64,000 bases of DNA from Mytilus californianus (Eukaryota; Mollusca; Bivalvia; Mytilida; Mytilidae). A program made the translations under genes and the position numbers. The stretch spans positions 62,256,995-62,320,994 of the forward strand of contig NW_026262690.1 of NCBI RefSeq assembly GCF_021869535.1, in the 5' to 3' direction. Of this stretch, positions 20,892 through 33,030 are shown piece after piece; the stretch's first letter is position 1; the number at the start of each line of letters is the position of its first letter. The notes beneath the pieces were generated by a model. That model had not been told where the DNA came from, made no database searches, and was given only the letters and a program-made list of their open reading frames with translations.

Positions 20892-22268
20892 CTGAATGAA
20901 GAAGATCGAGAAAAGGTTGTCAATCGCAGCGGACATAAAGTGTTTAAGTTTGGAGGAGGGACAAGACGAAATCAGTTGGAGAGTATGATTTACCAATTTG
21001 TATGGTTGGTGAGCAAGTGAAGCTGAAAACTGATGTGGTTGACTCAGATATTCCTCTCTTGCTTTCGAGGTCAGCTATGAAAGAGGCAGGAGTCAAAATG
21101 GAATTAGAGAATGACACAGTAATGATAATGGGAAAGGAAGTATCATTGAACCTAACATCATCAGGGCAGTATTGTATACCCATAGATAAAACAGAAACAT
21201 TGAAAGTAGAAGAAGTAAACACGTCAGGTTAGATGAATTGAATGTTTCGAAAAGGATATCAGCCTTATTGAAACTTCATCGTCAATCCACCAAAGAAACG
21301 TCTTGTAGGATTGCTGAAAGATGCTGGAATTTGGAAAGAAGAATATGACGAGGACCTTTCAGAAATTCAATCTAAATGTGAACTCTGCAAAATGTATGCT
21401 GTGACACCACCAAGGCTGGTAGTCTCAATGCCTATGGCAAAACAATTTAACGAAAAAGTTACTATAGATTTGAAACAGTATAAGGACCGTTGGATTCTAC
21501 ATATGATAGACATGTGGTCAAGGTATACAGTGTCCGTCTTTATAAATAGAAAGAAACCTACTAATGTAATAGAGCCATTAATGAAGAACTCGGTATGAAT
21601 CTTCGGAGTAATGGGAGCACTCATGTCTGACAATGGAGGAGAATTTAGTTCTTATGAGATGAGGGAGGTAGCATCTTTTTTAAATGTTAAAGTATGTACA
21701 ACAGCTGGAATGAGCCCATACCAGAATGGACTTTGTGAACGTGTACATGCTATTACTGATATTATGCTGATTAAACTTGAGGCTGAAAACAAAAATGTAG
21801 GATCAGGAACACTTTTATCATGGGCAAATATGGCACGGAATTCACTGCAAATGTGGAATGGTTTCAGCAGTCACCAGTAAGTTTTTTGGTAAAAATCCTC
21901 ATTTGCCAAATTTGATGCAAGCACAACTACCAGCGTTAGAGGGAACAACTAGTAGTGAGGCATTTGCCAAACATTTGAATAATTTACATGAGACACGGAA
22001 AACATACATTCAGACTGAGGCAGATGAAAGAATCCACAGAGCTTTGCGGTCAAAAGTAAGAGCAGCCGAACAAGTATATGAGAATGGTGACATGGTGTTT
22101 TATAAAAGAGAAATGGAAGAGCGTTGGCTAGGACCGGGGAAAGTGGTTTTCCAAGATGGAAAAATTGTTTTTGTCAGAAATGGCGGAGTATTTGTCAGGG
22201 TATCCCCAAACAGATTGTGCAAAAATAAATACCAATTTTGGGAGAAAATACTGAACAAGATAACATAG
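20892..22268 (+). pseudogene. Copia protease tail and integrase, frameshifted
   Basis: Pieces in three frames. After the protease region come a degenerate HHCC zinc domain (KLHRQST..., CELCKMY near 21,380-21,395) and the integrase core: first Asp in TIDLKQYKDRW (~21,465), second in MSDNGGEFSS (~21,630), and the Glu region SPYQNGLCERVHA (~21,715-21,750). The C-terminal part (YENGDMVFYKREMEERWLGPGKVV) is the usual copia post-core motif. Breaks occur near 21,235-21,310, 21,595 and 21,870. It cannot make an active integrase as it stands. Confidence 0.82.
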
Positions 22269-24112
22269 CGTTGAAGAATAGTGATACTATTATTGGCAAG
22301 AAACTTAAAGAACCAACTATTGCACAAAAGAAATCCCTTGACATTATTGCAGAAACTATAACAAATGCACAAGAGGATTTATCTCATGAAGCAACAGCCG
22401 TCAGTCATAACTTGAATCTTATAAAGAAAGATGATAACATTCGATATAAACTACCAGGCTCAGATGAATGGGTAAGTACAAGTGTGCTTGGAAGAGCTGG
22501 AAAAGCAACAGGAGGTAACAAAACATGGTACAATGTGAAAGATTATGTAAGCGAAGAACAAAAAAAGTGTAGACTTGGGCAGTCTAGAATGGAATGTTTT
22601 AGAAGACCTAATCAATGACATTGAAGTTCATACAACTGGTGAAGTGGATCAGACAGACAGTGACATTACAAAGCAGCTAGAATTAGAAAAGCTGAAACAA
22701 TTTAACACTTATGAGGAAGTTGAAGATGGTGGCCAAAAGACAATTTCTACTAGATGGGTGATTACAAATAAAAATGGAAACACTAGAGATAGACTAGTAG
22801 CTCGGGGTTTTGAAGAACAATCTTTCATTCCTAAAGATAGTCCTACAATAGAAATAGGATCTATTAGAATATTCCTTACATTTGCTGCAAGCAAGAAATG
22901 GACAATAAAAACTACCGACATCAAATCAGCATTTTTACAAGGAAACAAATTAGAACGTCCATATTAAACCTCCAGTTGGAAGTGATACACCAAAAGGATT
23001 CATTTGGAAACTTAAACATGGATTGTACGGACTAAATGATGGAGCTAGGCAGTTCTATGTAAGTGTTAAAGATGAACTCTTAAATTTAGGATGTAGACAA
23101 TCAAAACTTAATCCTACTTTGTTAATCCTGACAGTTTAGGGATCTGTCCAAGGTATTTTCTGTTGTCATGTAGATGACGTTCTTCATGCAGGAAATGAAG
23201 AATTTGAAAAACTGATGGAAAAATTATGGAAGACGTTCATAGCAGGAAAAATTAAAGAAGAGGATTTCATTATATTGGTTTCATGATAAAGCAAAACAAT
23301 GAAGGTATACAACTAGATCATTCAATAGACATGGAAAAACTAGATCACAAACACATAGAGCCACAGCGTGCCTTTCAGAAATTAAAACAACTTACCCAAG
23401 AAGAGCAGAAAGATTATCACAGAATGGTAGGGCAGTTGAACTGGGCAGTGCAAGGATCAAGACCAGATTTAGCCTTTGAACTTGTTGATTTAAGTACTAA
23501 ACTGAAAAGTGCATTAGTATGTGATCTTCTACGTGCTATTAAAAACATTGGAAAGTTAAAGGACATAAGGCCTATTCAGTTTTTCCCATCATTATAAGGA
23601 AATGTAACAGAAGACTGGGAAATTTTTGTTTTTAGTGATGCAGCTTTAGGAAATATTAATGATGGTGAAGGGAGTACAGGAGCTCACATTGTTTGGATAA
23701 AAGATTGAATTGGAAAATTTTGTCCCATTTCATGGCAAGCCATCAAGATTAAAAGGGTAGTTCGGTTTACTATAGTAGCGGAAGCTTTAAGTTTACAAAG
23801 ATGGATTGGAAACAGCTTTATATTTTCGAAAAATCATTGAAGACATTTGTTGAGGAACAAATTATACCTATTACAGCTTTTATTGACAGCAAAAGTGTTA
23901 CTGAGGAACTAAAATCAACCAAATTGGTAGAGGCTAAAAGGTTGAGAATAGATATTGCAGCTATATGTGAAATGATACAACACAATTATGTTGAGGTAAA
24001 ATGGTGTCCAGGAAAAGTTCAGCTTGCAAATTCTATGACCAAAAGAGGAGCTTCTGGCATTGAACTTTTAAATGTGCTGCAGAAAGGACAAATGCCAGAA
24101 GAATTTGTGTGA
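22269..24112 (+). pseudogene. Copia reverse transcriptase and RNase H, frameshifted
   Basis: RT is recognised from TRWVITNKNGNTRDRLVARG (22,750-22,805), KTTDIKSAFLQG (catalytic Asp, ~22,915-22,940), KLKHGLYGLNDGARQFY (~23,010-23,055) and HVDDVLHAG (~23,165-23,190); the family usually has YVDD, so the first residue is changed. RNase H begins with FSDAALGN (~23,630) and ends with DSKSVTEELKSTKLVEAKRL and NYVEVKWCPGKVQLANSMTK (to ~24,035), closing at 24,112. Frameshifts near 22,600, 22,965, 23,275, 23,595 and 23,705 show a dead copy. Confidence 0.84.
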
Positions 24113-24156
24113 AAACAGTAATATAATTTTACTTTTGCATTTTTAATTCTTTATTT

Positions 24157-24310
24157 GGAAAAGGGGCAGAATAATCCCCGTGATCTGAGGACAGTCTAAT
24201 CCAATGACGATCACTTCAATAATACATTTTACTTCTTTGTTTTCGGAAATGGGGCAGAATAATCCCCGTGACCTGAGGATAGTCTAATCCAATGACGGTC
24301 ACCTCAAAAA
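24157..24310 (+). repeat. Two tandem 88-bp units with paired hairpins
   Basis: Units begin at 24,163 and 24,251 with GGGGCAGAATAATCCCC (a 4-bp hairpin), then GTGAYC...GRTCAC, a 6-bp stem enclosing 23 bases (24,180-24,214 and 24,268-24,302). The two units differ in this stem by T to C at one side and A to G at the facing base, so pairing is kept. Located between the RNase H stop and the 3' LTR. Confidence 0.75.
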
Positions 24311-24395
24311 GTATTTTGTTATTTTATCATGTTCATTCAGCTAGAGAAATATCATAAAAACTGATTCATGTTACAAAAGAAGACATTTTGATTAA

Positions 24396-24520
24396 TGTTG
24401 ATGACCAAATTAATGTACCAAGAAAGATAACTGTAGTTACTCTGTAAAGAACTCTTTTGTTTTAAATATGCTGATTGTCTCTTTGATAAATAAAATGGTG
24501 TAATTAACATGTGTTTAACA
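24396..24520 (+). repeat. 3' LTR of the copia element
   Basis: 125 bp, TGTTGATGACC...GTGTTTAACA. Contains AATAAA near its end (GATAAATAAAATGG), a likely retroviral-type polyadenylation signal. Intact empty site for the MITE that splits the 5' LTR. Confidence 0.87.
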
Positions 24521-25365
24521 ATGTTAGGGGAAGGTAATGCAGGCTAGCTTTTTTTTTGTAATGACTTATTCATTATAAGATTTCTTAAATTTTATTTGCA
24601 AGATTTATTTGATGTTGTAGTAATGATTACCATTAGAATAAACGGTTATCTAATTTTCGGAAAAATTAAGGTCCTTATTTGTGAACGTTGTCAAAATTTT
24701 AAAACATGTGTGATGGTTTTTTTTTTAGTCTCATGTCATGGTAAGGGTGTTGTTGATAATGCTTTTAAGTGTTTATTTTTAACTACATTATCAAAGGTGG
24801 CCAGTTATAAATGTTAGAATATTAAAGTAATTGACATGAGACTTTTTAAAAGCATTGATAATGATTTCACAACAGATAAAATTGCTGAATTTGTTAATGT
24901 TTAATTTAGTATTTAATGTCATCTATTTTTAAATCTTTTCGTCTATAACAATTACCTTTTCCTTTATGATCTCAAACCAAGTGTTCAGCTAGTGAATTGA
25001 ATTTCCTTTTATTTTGCTTTTGCTTCAGAATAATTATTTATAAAGTATAAATCATTTATTGATGGAATTGTGATATTGACCTTTAACTTCAAGGATATCT
25101 AAATATTTCATATTTTGCTGTTTATAGTCACTTTTTGTATTAACAAACATTAAAAGAAATGTAACAAATTATCGATTTCCCTAAATAATTGCCTCCTGTA
25201 TTTTGAAATCAACTGTCCAAAAGATCCAAGCATGCTTATTTTATTTAGTTCCTAAGTATTTTTTTTTGCAGTAGCCTTTGCTCATGGTTTTCATAGTTAA
25301 AAATATTTAATGTTTGTAACTTGATAACAGTTCCTTCCTTTCTTTTATTTATGATTATTTTCATA
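24521..25365. other. Intron sequence, nothing recognised
   Basis: AT-rich sequence; a chance frame at 24,596-24,817 has no domain features. Confidence 0.4.
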
Positions 25366-25668
25366 TAATTTAATTTTGGATGTAACATGTCTTCTGATTG
25401 GCTGAAAGTTTTTTTTTGTCTATCAGCTCATTGACATAAATTTGTCATGTAACCATGATGTCATCAATGTTTTTTCATGATTTACTCCTTAAAAACGGAT
25501 TTTAGAATTAAATTATAAGAAAGGACTGTAATATTTTTTTGTCTATTTGAAATAACCTCAAAAATGTGGTGCACACTATCAAATAACCAGCTACGCTTGT
25601 TTTTCAGTGTGCACCACATTTTTGATGTTATTTCTTCATAGACAGAAAAAATATTACAGTCATTCCTT
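25366..25668 (+). mobile_element. Fold-back element, copy 1
   Basis: Arms 25,521-25,577 and 25,606-25,668 are near-perfect inverted repeats built around AATGTGGTGCACACT / AGTGTGCACCACATT, with ATATTTTTTTGTCTAT / ATAGACAGAAAAAATAT further out. The loop is ~28 bp with GCTACGC. The adjoining ~150 bp on the left (25,366-25,520; ATGTCTTCTGATTGGCTG, ATGATGTCATCAATG) also belongs to the family, since it reappears inverted at 54,476-54,627. Confidence 0.8.
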
Positions 25669-26860
25669 AATTGGTAATAATAATATTGAAAAAAAATATT
25701 GCAGCAATTAATTGAAAAATGATAAAATATTTATAATTATTTAGAATACTGGGTAAAGTTGAGAAAAAAGAAAAGAAACAAATGATGAAAGGGACATATC
25801 TTTATCTTGTTCTAATTAATGATGTTCCCTGTTAACATGTCTTTTTTATGAAAGTTTTAAACAAATGTATTATTTTTTCACACTATTTATGACTGTCTTA
25901 ATATTATATTCTTTCCTTCCTTGTGCACAGAATTTTACTGTTATAAAACCCTTTCATACATTTTGAGCATGCCCAGTTAGTACTTCTATGAGGTAAATGC
26001 AACATTTTTAAAAAAAATACAAAACCAAAACAACATAAAATAATCAGTAATGTTTATTGAACATTATTACAGGAAACTACACAGTATATTCCTCAAAGAA
26101 GTAATTATTGGGCATACTTTGAAATTGATGAAGAAACGGTTTTATTCTTTGTTCCATTTGCTATAAATTTCACAAAAGTTTTGCTGAGATTTGTGAATTA
26201 TGATATTTTTTTTGATTGTTTAGATGTACTATTCTTGAGTAAATCAAAAGTGGAACAGACTTTAATTCCCTTTATTATCTGACTGTCCTTGTTTGCACAA
26301 TTCACTATTACATCCTCTTGCAACAACTGAAGTTAGTCTTTTGATGAGCAAATAATGTTGTATCTGATGCTTAACCTTTCCAATAAATTGTTTAGACAAT
26401 GTTGACGGAATCTCACAACTTACTTTTTAAAGAAAATAACATTTTATAAATTGGGTTAGTCTGTGGCCCTTTTTTTTTTAGATTAACCCTAAGCAGGACT
26501 GCTGCTAATGATGTTCCAGGATAATAAAAATTGTAAACCTTTTTTTAATTGTGTTTCTGAAGGTTTCCAAAGTTTGTTGTATGCTAGATATTTGCCTCAC
26601 TTTAAAATTTGAGTCTATTTAGATATTTTCATTCTCATTTTTTCAATCTGATAAAAAAAAAGTGATCCTGTGTCTGCTCTTCACTTACTAGGATCTGACA
26701 GTGCTCTTTTCTACTAATGTTTTGAAGACCTTTCGTGATTCTTTGGTTTAGTCTTGATCTTACACACACTTCCAAAATTTAAAGGCTGAAATTGCATTGG
26801 CTGATTTAATAAATACAAGAACAGAAAGAAGAACAAAGAGTTGTCAGATCATCGTAAGCA
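25669..26860. other. Intron sequence, nothing recognised
   Basis: Low-complexity AT-rich sequence without ORFs or obvious repeats. Confidence 0.4.
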
Positions 26861-28140
26861 CAGCATTGACAAAGCAAAAATTTTCAGCAAGACAACATGT
26901 ACAAATAAGTCAACATGGCCGCAATCTTCAGTTGACTCCTTATTAGAGTCATTACCCTTTAATGACGATTTTTACCATTTTTTTGGTGTTTTTGCCTTAT
27001 ATCTTAAAAATTATAATAGATAGATAGATAGATAGATAGAAACTTAACTATAAGACAATATAGAGGAAATCGTCCTACAACTCCTTATCAGAGTTATTGC
27101 CCTTTATTGACGATTTTTATCATTTTTTTCTTGCATTTTGCCTTGTATGTTAAAAATTAATATAGATACATAGACACTTTGAATCACAAAAGACGGGCAA
27201 GGCAAGATTTACTTACAAGTCAAATTTTGCCAATATAGTTAGTAGACTGTCACTCTTTATAGGAGTGATTGCCCTTAAATGAGGATTTTTTTTTACCCTC
27301 TTTTGTGTTTTGAGCGAAAACTAAAGAAGATAGAGGGACACTTTGCAGACTAAATGATCAGCAATACAAGATCAACAAAACAGAGATTTTTGTCATGAAT
27401 TTTGTTCTTGTCTACAATGTTGGAGAGTATCTTTTGTTGAATATGCAACATAGACCAAGGTGAGCGACACAGGCTCTTTAAAGCCTCTAGTTTTTCAATT
27501 TTGCCTATTATCTTGAAAACTAAAATAGATAGACAGAAACTTTAAATAGCAAAAATGATCAGCAAGAAAAGATCTACAAATAAGTCAAACATAATCGAAG
27601 TCTACAATCTACTCCTTATTGCAGTTATTGCCCTTAAATGATGATTTTTCCCAATTTCTTTTCATTTTTACCTATTATTTTAAAATTTGTAATATTTAGA
27701 TAGAAATTTTATAATCCAAATTGATCAAGAAGACATGATCTACATATAAGTCAACAAGACTGAAATTGTCAGTCGACTCGTTATTGAAGTTATTGCCCAT
27801 TAATGAAGATTTTCCCCAATATTTTGCATGTTTGCCTATTATCTTGAAAACAAAAGTAGAAAGATAAAAACTTTAAATAGCAAAATTGAACAGTAAGACA
27901 AGATCTACTAAAAAAAGGTATGGCTGAAATCTGCAGTTGACTTGTTATTTGAGTTATTGCACTTTAATCATAATTTTAGCCATTTTTTTCATGAAAAGTT
28001 AGACAAGATCTACACATATGTCAACATGACTGAAATTGTCACTTAACTCTTTATAAGTTTATGGCCCATTAACTAATAATTTTTACCAAAAGTGGCCTTT
28101 GTTGCAGATGCAGGTGAGCGACACAGGCTCTTTTAGCCTC
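26861..28140 (+). repeat. ~155-170-bp satellite-like tandem repeats (about eight units)
   Basis: Degenerate units share ACTCCTTAT(T/C)..GAGTTATTGCCC, TTTAATGACGATTTTT, TTTGCCT(T)AT..CTT(A/G)AAAA and GATAGA...AACTTT, with a (GATA)n run at ~27,016-27,040. Two units carry GTGAGCGACACAGGCTCTTT...AGCCTCTAG (27,459-27,490 and 28,112-28,142). Related sequence lies at 35,460-35,690 (+) and 52,895-53,810 (-). Confidence 0.7.
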
Positions 28141-28547
28141 TAGATTTTGCTTATTATTGCAATTTTAGTTCTAGAATTATTTTTAATATGCATTATATGG
28201 TTTCATATAGCATGCTAAACTTTTTTTTTCTTTATACAGTTATAAACCTTTATTTATGTTATTAGTGTTAATAACATTTTCACAGGAGATACATATGAAA
28301 AAATAGTTTTATTGATTACTTACCTTCAAAATGTGCATTCTGTTTTTGACCTAATGACCTTCATTGCTAAGAGGATAAATTAGTTACAAAACTAGAATTT
28401 TTTAATAGTATATTGAATTTAAAAAGAAAATGGTTCTATAACTGAATTGTCATTTTATTTCATTGAGCCTTCTTATATATCGCTTCAATTATTTACAATG
28501 TAAAATCATGAAATGAGATATTAACATGGTTTTATTATTAATTATAG

Positions 28548-28853
28548 CTGTACCAACTGTTCAAGTTCAACAACCATCCTATTCTGTTACTACTGGTAGC
28601 TCTGTAACCTTGGTGTGTACTGTGACCTCTACACTAACTGTCAATAATGTTTACTGGCAGAGAAATGTTGGTGGTGCCATAACAACCATCACATCCTCAT
28701 CTAACACAAATAAATACAGTGGCAGTACAACCGGCACACCATCTTTAACCATATTTAATACCGCACAAAGTGATGCAGGAACATACACATGTTTTGCCAC
28801 CAACAGTGTAGGAACTGGACAGAGTTCAGCTACTACCCTGTCTGTTACTGGAA
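28548..28853 (+). CDS. Ig-domain exon 5 (family A1)
   Basis: 306 nt, phase 1-1, acceptor TTATAG, donor GTAGGT. Domain AVPTVQVQQPSYSVTTGSSV with Cys24, Trp37 (VYWQRN) and D76-A-G-T-Y80-T-C82, then FATNSVGTGQSS. About 20% of residues are Thr, as in other array members. The unit (upstream intron from CTTCATTGCTAAGAGG, exon, and downstream intron) is repeated at 31,617-32,300 and 32,590-33,060. Confidence 0.85.
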
Positions 28854-29319
28854 GTAGGTTTTACTTTTAATAGATTGACTTGATTAATGGTGATGTCATT
28901 TTTTCTCAAATGTATGTTGGCTTTTCAGTATATAACATATCCTTTAGTTAGTGTCTTTTATAATTTCATGAAAGATAAGATCAAATTTTCATTGAGATAT
29001 TTTACTGCTGCCCTTTCACTCATGGTCTTTTGACTTACAAAATTCTTTTAATATATTAAAGATTATGTTGAGACAAGTTTAACAGAAACCTCTGACAATA
29101 AAATTGTATCATTTATGGTCAGTTCCATTTTTGTGCCAATTTCATAATTTAGAATGATGATATCTTAAAAAAAAAAAAAGAGAACAAAAGGAAGTTTCAG
29201 ATTGAGGTTACAGATTTGAGATCTGTGTATTCGTATGACAAAATTTAAATTTTTAATGAAGTAGTTATTGTTTGTCTGAAAATATCCAACTTTTTTTTTC
29301 TTTTCTAAAGCTCCAGTAA

Positions 29320-31235
29320 ATGTGCATTCAAGAAAGTTAAATGCTTGTGCCAGTTTAATTGCATTGAATAGAAAACAAAATAAACCCATCTGTTTTCAGC
29401 AGTTTTGTACCATTCCTTAGATTGTACCCACATGGTCCATTTTAGCCATTGATATTTTTAGGGCTAATTGTTTGCCTGTTGATCATCCTGTACTTTTTGA
29501 AAATCTTTTGGTTTGAATCTTCCTGAACATTTGAAAGAAGTTGATTCACTAACCCATAATTTTGGCCCTAAAATCTTATTTTTTTAAAACTGCGATAATG
29601 TTGTGAAAACTTGAAGTTAAAATGTCCAATTGTGTCAGAAAGAGAAGATTTTTCACCAATTGCATCATTAGTGATGTATTTGTGACGGCATAAATATAGG
29701 TGACTCATTAAAACCTGATTTTCAGCACAATTCCGCAAAAGTTATGACAGTTTTTGGCAAAATTAAGAGTGGTGCCACTCCTAACCCACAAATATTATTA
29801 CCAAAATATTCTTTTGTAGGAGGCTTGGACAAAAAGTTTAAGCCCCTGCTTCGGAGAGCTGCATCGGCCTATGAATTTTTCTCAGCCAGGTATTTTTATA
29901 TACCATTTCTTTATTTTCCAACCTAACTTTCAATGGGCGAGGTGATGAAGGTGACTATTTCAGGAAAAACTAACTAAAATGAAATCATTTCCTATTTTAG
30001 GCTAAAATATTTATAATGTTTGAAGCAGACATACAATTTTTTTTATCATTCTTTCAAAAATAATACATTGAGCAATTCAAACACATTAGATTTACTAAAA
30101 CAACTAAAGTTTAAAAATTCATCTTTACTGGGACTTTAATTCGGGTGACTGCTTCTACTCCTTAGATTGGATAAAGTCCTACTTGGTGTGCATTGTTACA
30201 AACCATGTTTCAAATTGCCTAATTTTACAATTATATATGCTTTTCCAGCAAACTAACGAACATTTACTCAAATTAAAAACAGAGCTAAACTATTTATTAA
30301 GTACAAGAGAAATCACCATGTAGAGTCTTCAAATTATAAATGTATTCAATTCAGAGAAGATTATTTAATCTGACTATACCAATTTTTATATTTGTTTGGA
30401 AATATTGAAAATACAGAGAGGCTGTCTCCATTTTTTCCCCTCCAAACAAATTGTTAAATTCTATCCATACTTTTTTTTTTAAATTTTGTTCAAGGTTTTC
30501 TGCTGTAAAATCTTTGCAAAGTGATTGAATGTTAAATCCCTCATTTCTCAATAATAAGTACAGTGATTTATAATTATTGTCACCTACCAGCAAATCCAAT
30601 GTGAACTGTAGGTTTGCGCCAGTCAGTTCACCAATCCTAAGTTTTCTGCAATTTTTGCATGGACCCTTAAGTTAAGAAATATGTCTGTAAGAGTTTTTTG
30701 TGAAAATACAAGTTGTTTGACAACTGGAGAAATATCATTTAGCTTCCACTGACGTTTTAGTTTTATTCCATCCAAAGAAAATAATGATTCGTACTACAAA
30801 GATATATTATATTGTTTGAAATGTTCTGTAGTCAAACTTTCCCTCCTCAGCCTGTCCCAAGTCAGGAGCCTGTAGTTCTGTGGTTGTCATTAGTTCATGT
30901 CTGTCATATTTGTTTTTTTCGTAAATTGTTTTGTTATTAATTATGCCATTAGTTTTCTTAATTGAATTGATTCATATATTTGATATTTGTGCCTTTTATA
31001 GCTGAATATAAGGTATGGGTTTTTCTAATTGTTGAAGGCTGTACAGTTGCCTTTAATTTCTAACATATACTTCATTTAAACTTTTGTGGGTAGTTGTCTA
31101 ATTGGCAATCACACCACAACTCCTTAATTTTATATTAGTTGACATTTCAGTTTTTATCAGTCAGTCAAAGGTATGAAGATAATTCAAAATAAACAGTGGT
31201 AAAAGATCTGTGATCAATAATGTTTTTTATGTTTC
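29320..31235 (+). repeat. Duplicated intron block S, copy 2
   Basis: Paralogue of 9,957-12,468, lacking the two insertions of copy 1; it thus gives their empty sites. It leads directly into A2 exon 6. It contains its own insertion at ~30,845-31,130 of the dispersed family described for 52,224-52,660. Confidence 0.7.
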
Positions 31236-31242
31236 ATTTTAG

Positions 31243-31542
31243 CTGTACCAACAGTTCAAGTTCAACAACAATCATATTCAGTCACCACTGGTAGCTCTGT
31301 GACCTTGGTGTGTACTGTAACATCTACACTTACTGTCACCAGCGTTTACTGGCAAAGAAATATTGGTGGAAGCATAACACAAATTACAACCAACACCAAC
31401 AAATATAGTGGCAGTACTACCGGCACACCCTCTCTTACCATCTTTAATGCAGCACAAAGTGATGTAGGAACTTACACATGTTTTGCCACCAACAGTGTAG
31501 GAACTGGACAGAGTACAACTACTACACTGTCTGTTACTGGAA
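31243..31542 (+). CDS. Ig-domain exon 6 (family A2)
   Basis: 300 nt, phase 1-1, acceptor TTTTAG, donor GTAAGT. Two codons shorter than A1 in the C'-D region (SITQITTNTNKY); Cys24, Trp37 and Cys80 in place. QQQSYSV where siblings have QQPSYSV. It stands 258 bp upstream of A1 exon 7, so A2 and A1 form a repeating pair. Confidence 0.85.
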
Positions 31543-31800
31543 GTAAGTGTTTTATATAATGTACAGTATTATTTTATTTAATAGTTTTACTGATTACTCA
31601 CCTACACCTAATAACTTTCATTGCTAAGAGGATAAATAAGTTAAAAACACTTGAATTTTTAATAGAAATTGAATTTAAGAAAAAAAGGGTCTGTTTGAAA
31701 TGACATTTTATTTCTTTGAGTCTCCTTATGTACCTCTTCAATTATTTACAATGTCAAATCATAGACTGATATATTAACATGGTTTTATTATTAATTATAG

Positions 31801-32106
31801 CTGTACCAACTGTTCAAGTTCAACAACCATCCTATTCTGTTACTACTGGTAGCTCTGTAACCTTGGTGTGTACTGTGACCTCTACACTAACTGTCAATAA
31901 TGTTTACTGGCAGAGAAATGTTGGTGGTACAGTAACAACCATCACATCCTCATCTAACACAAATAAATACAGTGACAGTACAACCGGCACACCATCTTTA
32001 ACCATATTTAATACCGCACAAAGTGATGCAGGAACATACACATGTTTTTCCACCAACAGTGTAGGAACTGGACAGAGTTCAACTACTACACTGTCTGTTG
32101 CTGGAA
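31801..32106 (+). CDS. Ig-domain exon 7 (family A1)
   Basis: 306 nt, phase 1-1, acceptor TTATAG, donor GTAGGT. Cys24, Trp37 and Cys82 conserved. Differs from exon 5 in few places (GTVTTI for GAITTI, YSDS for YSGS, CFST for CFAT, SVAGS for SVTGS). Confidence 0.85.
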
Positions 32107-32724
32107 GTAGGTTTTACTAAAACACTTTTAACAGACTGACTTGATTAATAGTGATGTAATTTTTCTCTCAAATGTATGTTTGCTTTTCAGTAATTAACAT
32201 ATCTTTCAGTTAGTGCCTTTTATAATTTCATGAAAGATAATTGTGAACATTTACTTTTCTGGTGCATGTACAATAAAGAGGTGCTCATCTGAAAGAATTT
32301 TGCCACTTTACCGATTGTCTAACCAGTGATTTAGTTCTAATACTGTAATACATACATGTTATATGTTGACAATGACTCTCTTATCATAAACTTTTTTTTG
32401 TAAGTCTGTGTCATGATTTTATCTCTCAAATTGGAATGATCTCAGTTAATCAGGAAATGCTTGTCAATTTAGTCCCTAATGTTACTATATTATTATACAT
32501 CGATTGCTTTCAAAAGTTTATAGATCAATATGAAAAAATTGTTTTACTGATTACTTACCTATGGAATGTGCATTCTGTTTTACACCTAATGACCTTCACT
32601 GCAAAGAGGATATATAAGTTAAAAAAAACTTTTTTTTTAATAGAACATTTAATTGAGTCTTCAAATTATTTACAATGTAAAATCATGGAATGAGATATTT
32701 ACACGGTATTATTATTAATTATAG

Positions 32725-33030
32725 CTGTACCCACTGTTCAAGTTCAACAACCATCCTATTCTGTTACTACTGGTAGCTCTGTAACCTTGGTGTGTACTGT
32801 GACCTCTACACTAACTGTCAATAATGTTTACTGGGGGAGAAATGTTGGTGGTGCCATAACAACCATCACATCCTCATTTAACACAAATAAATACAGTGGC
32901 AGTACGACCGGCACACCACCTCTAACCATATTTAATGCAGCACAAAGTGATGCAGGAACTTACACATGTTTTGCCACCAACAGTGTAGGAACTGGACAGA
33001 GTTCAGCTACTACACTGTCTGTTACTGGAA
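32725..33030 (+). CDS. Ig-domain exon 8 (family A1)
   Basis: 306 nt, phase 1-1, acceptor TTATAG, donor GTAGGT. Cys24, Trp37 and Cys82 present. The residue after the core Trp is Gly rather than Gln (VYWGRN), and SLTIF reads PLTIF; both may be slightly disruptive but keep the frame. Confidence 0.83.

Larger units (their letters stand above)
19121..24520 (+). mobile_element. Ty1/copia LTR retrotransposon, degenerate
   Basis: Bounded by 125-bp LTRs beginning TGTTG and ending TTAACA; the 5' one is split by a MITE. Flanks ATTTT and ATGTT look like a 5-bp target duplication with one change. A primer-binding site complementary to the 3' end of initiator tRNA-Met follows the 5' LTR. Domain order gag, protease, integrase, RT, RNase H is the copia order (integrase before RT). 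Multiple frameshifts and stops mean it is inactive. The short LTR and the DSAC protease motif suggest a GalEa-like copia clade (inference). It lies in sense orientation in the intron between Ig exons 4 and 5. Confidence 0.88.

Noticed and set aside
29744-29926. 60-codon ORF GKIKSGATPNPQ...
   Set aside because: Lies in intron block S copy 2 without equivalent in copy 1; no domain.
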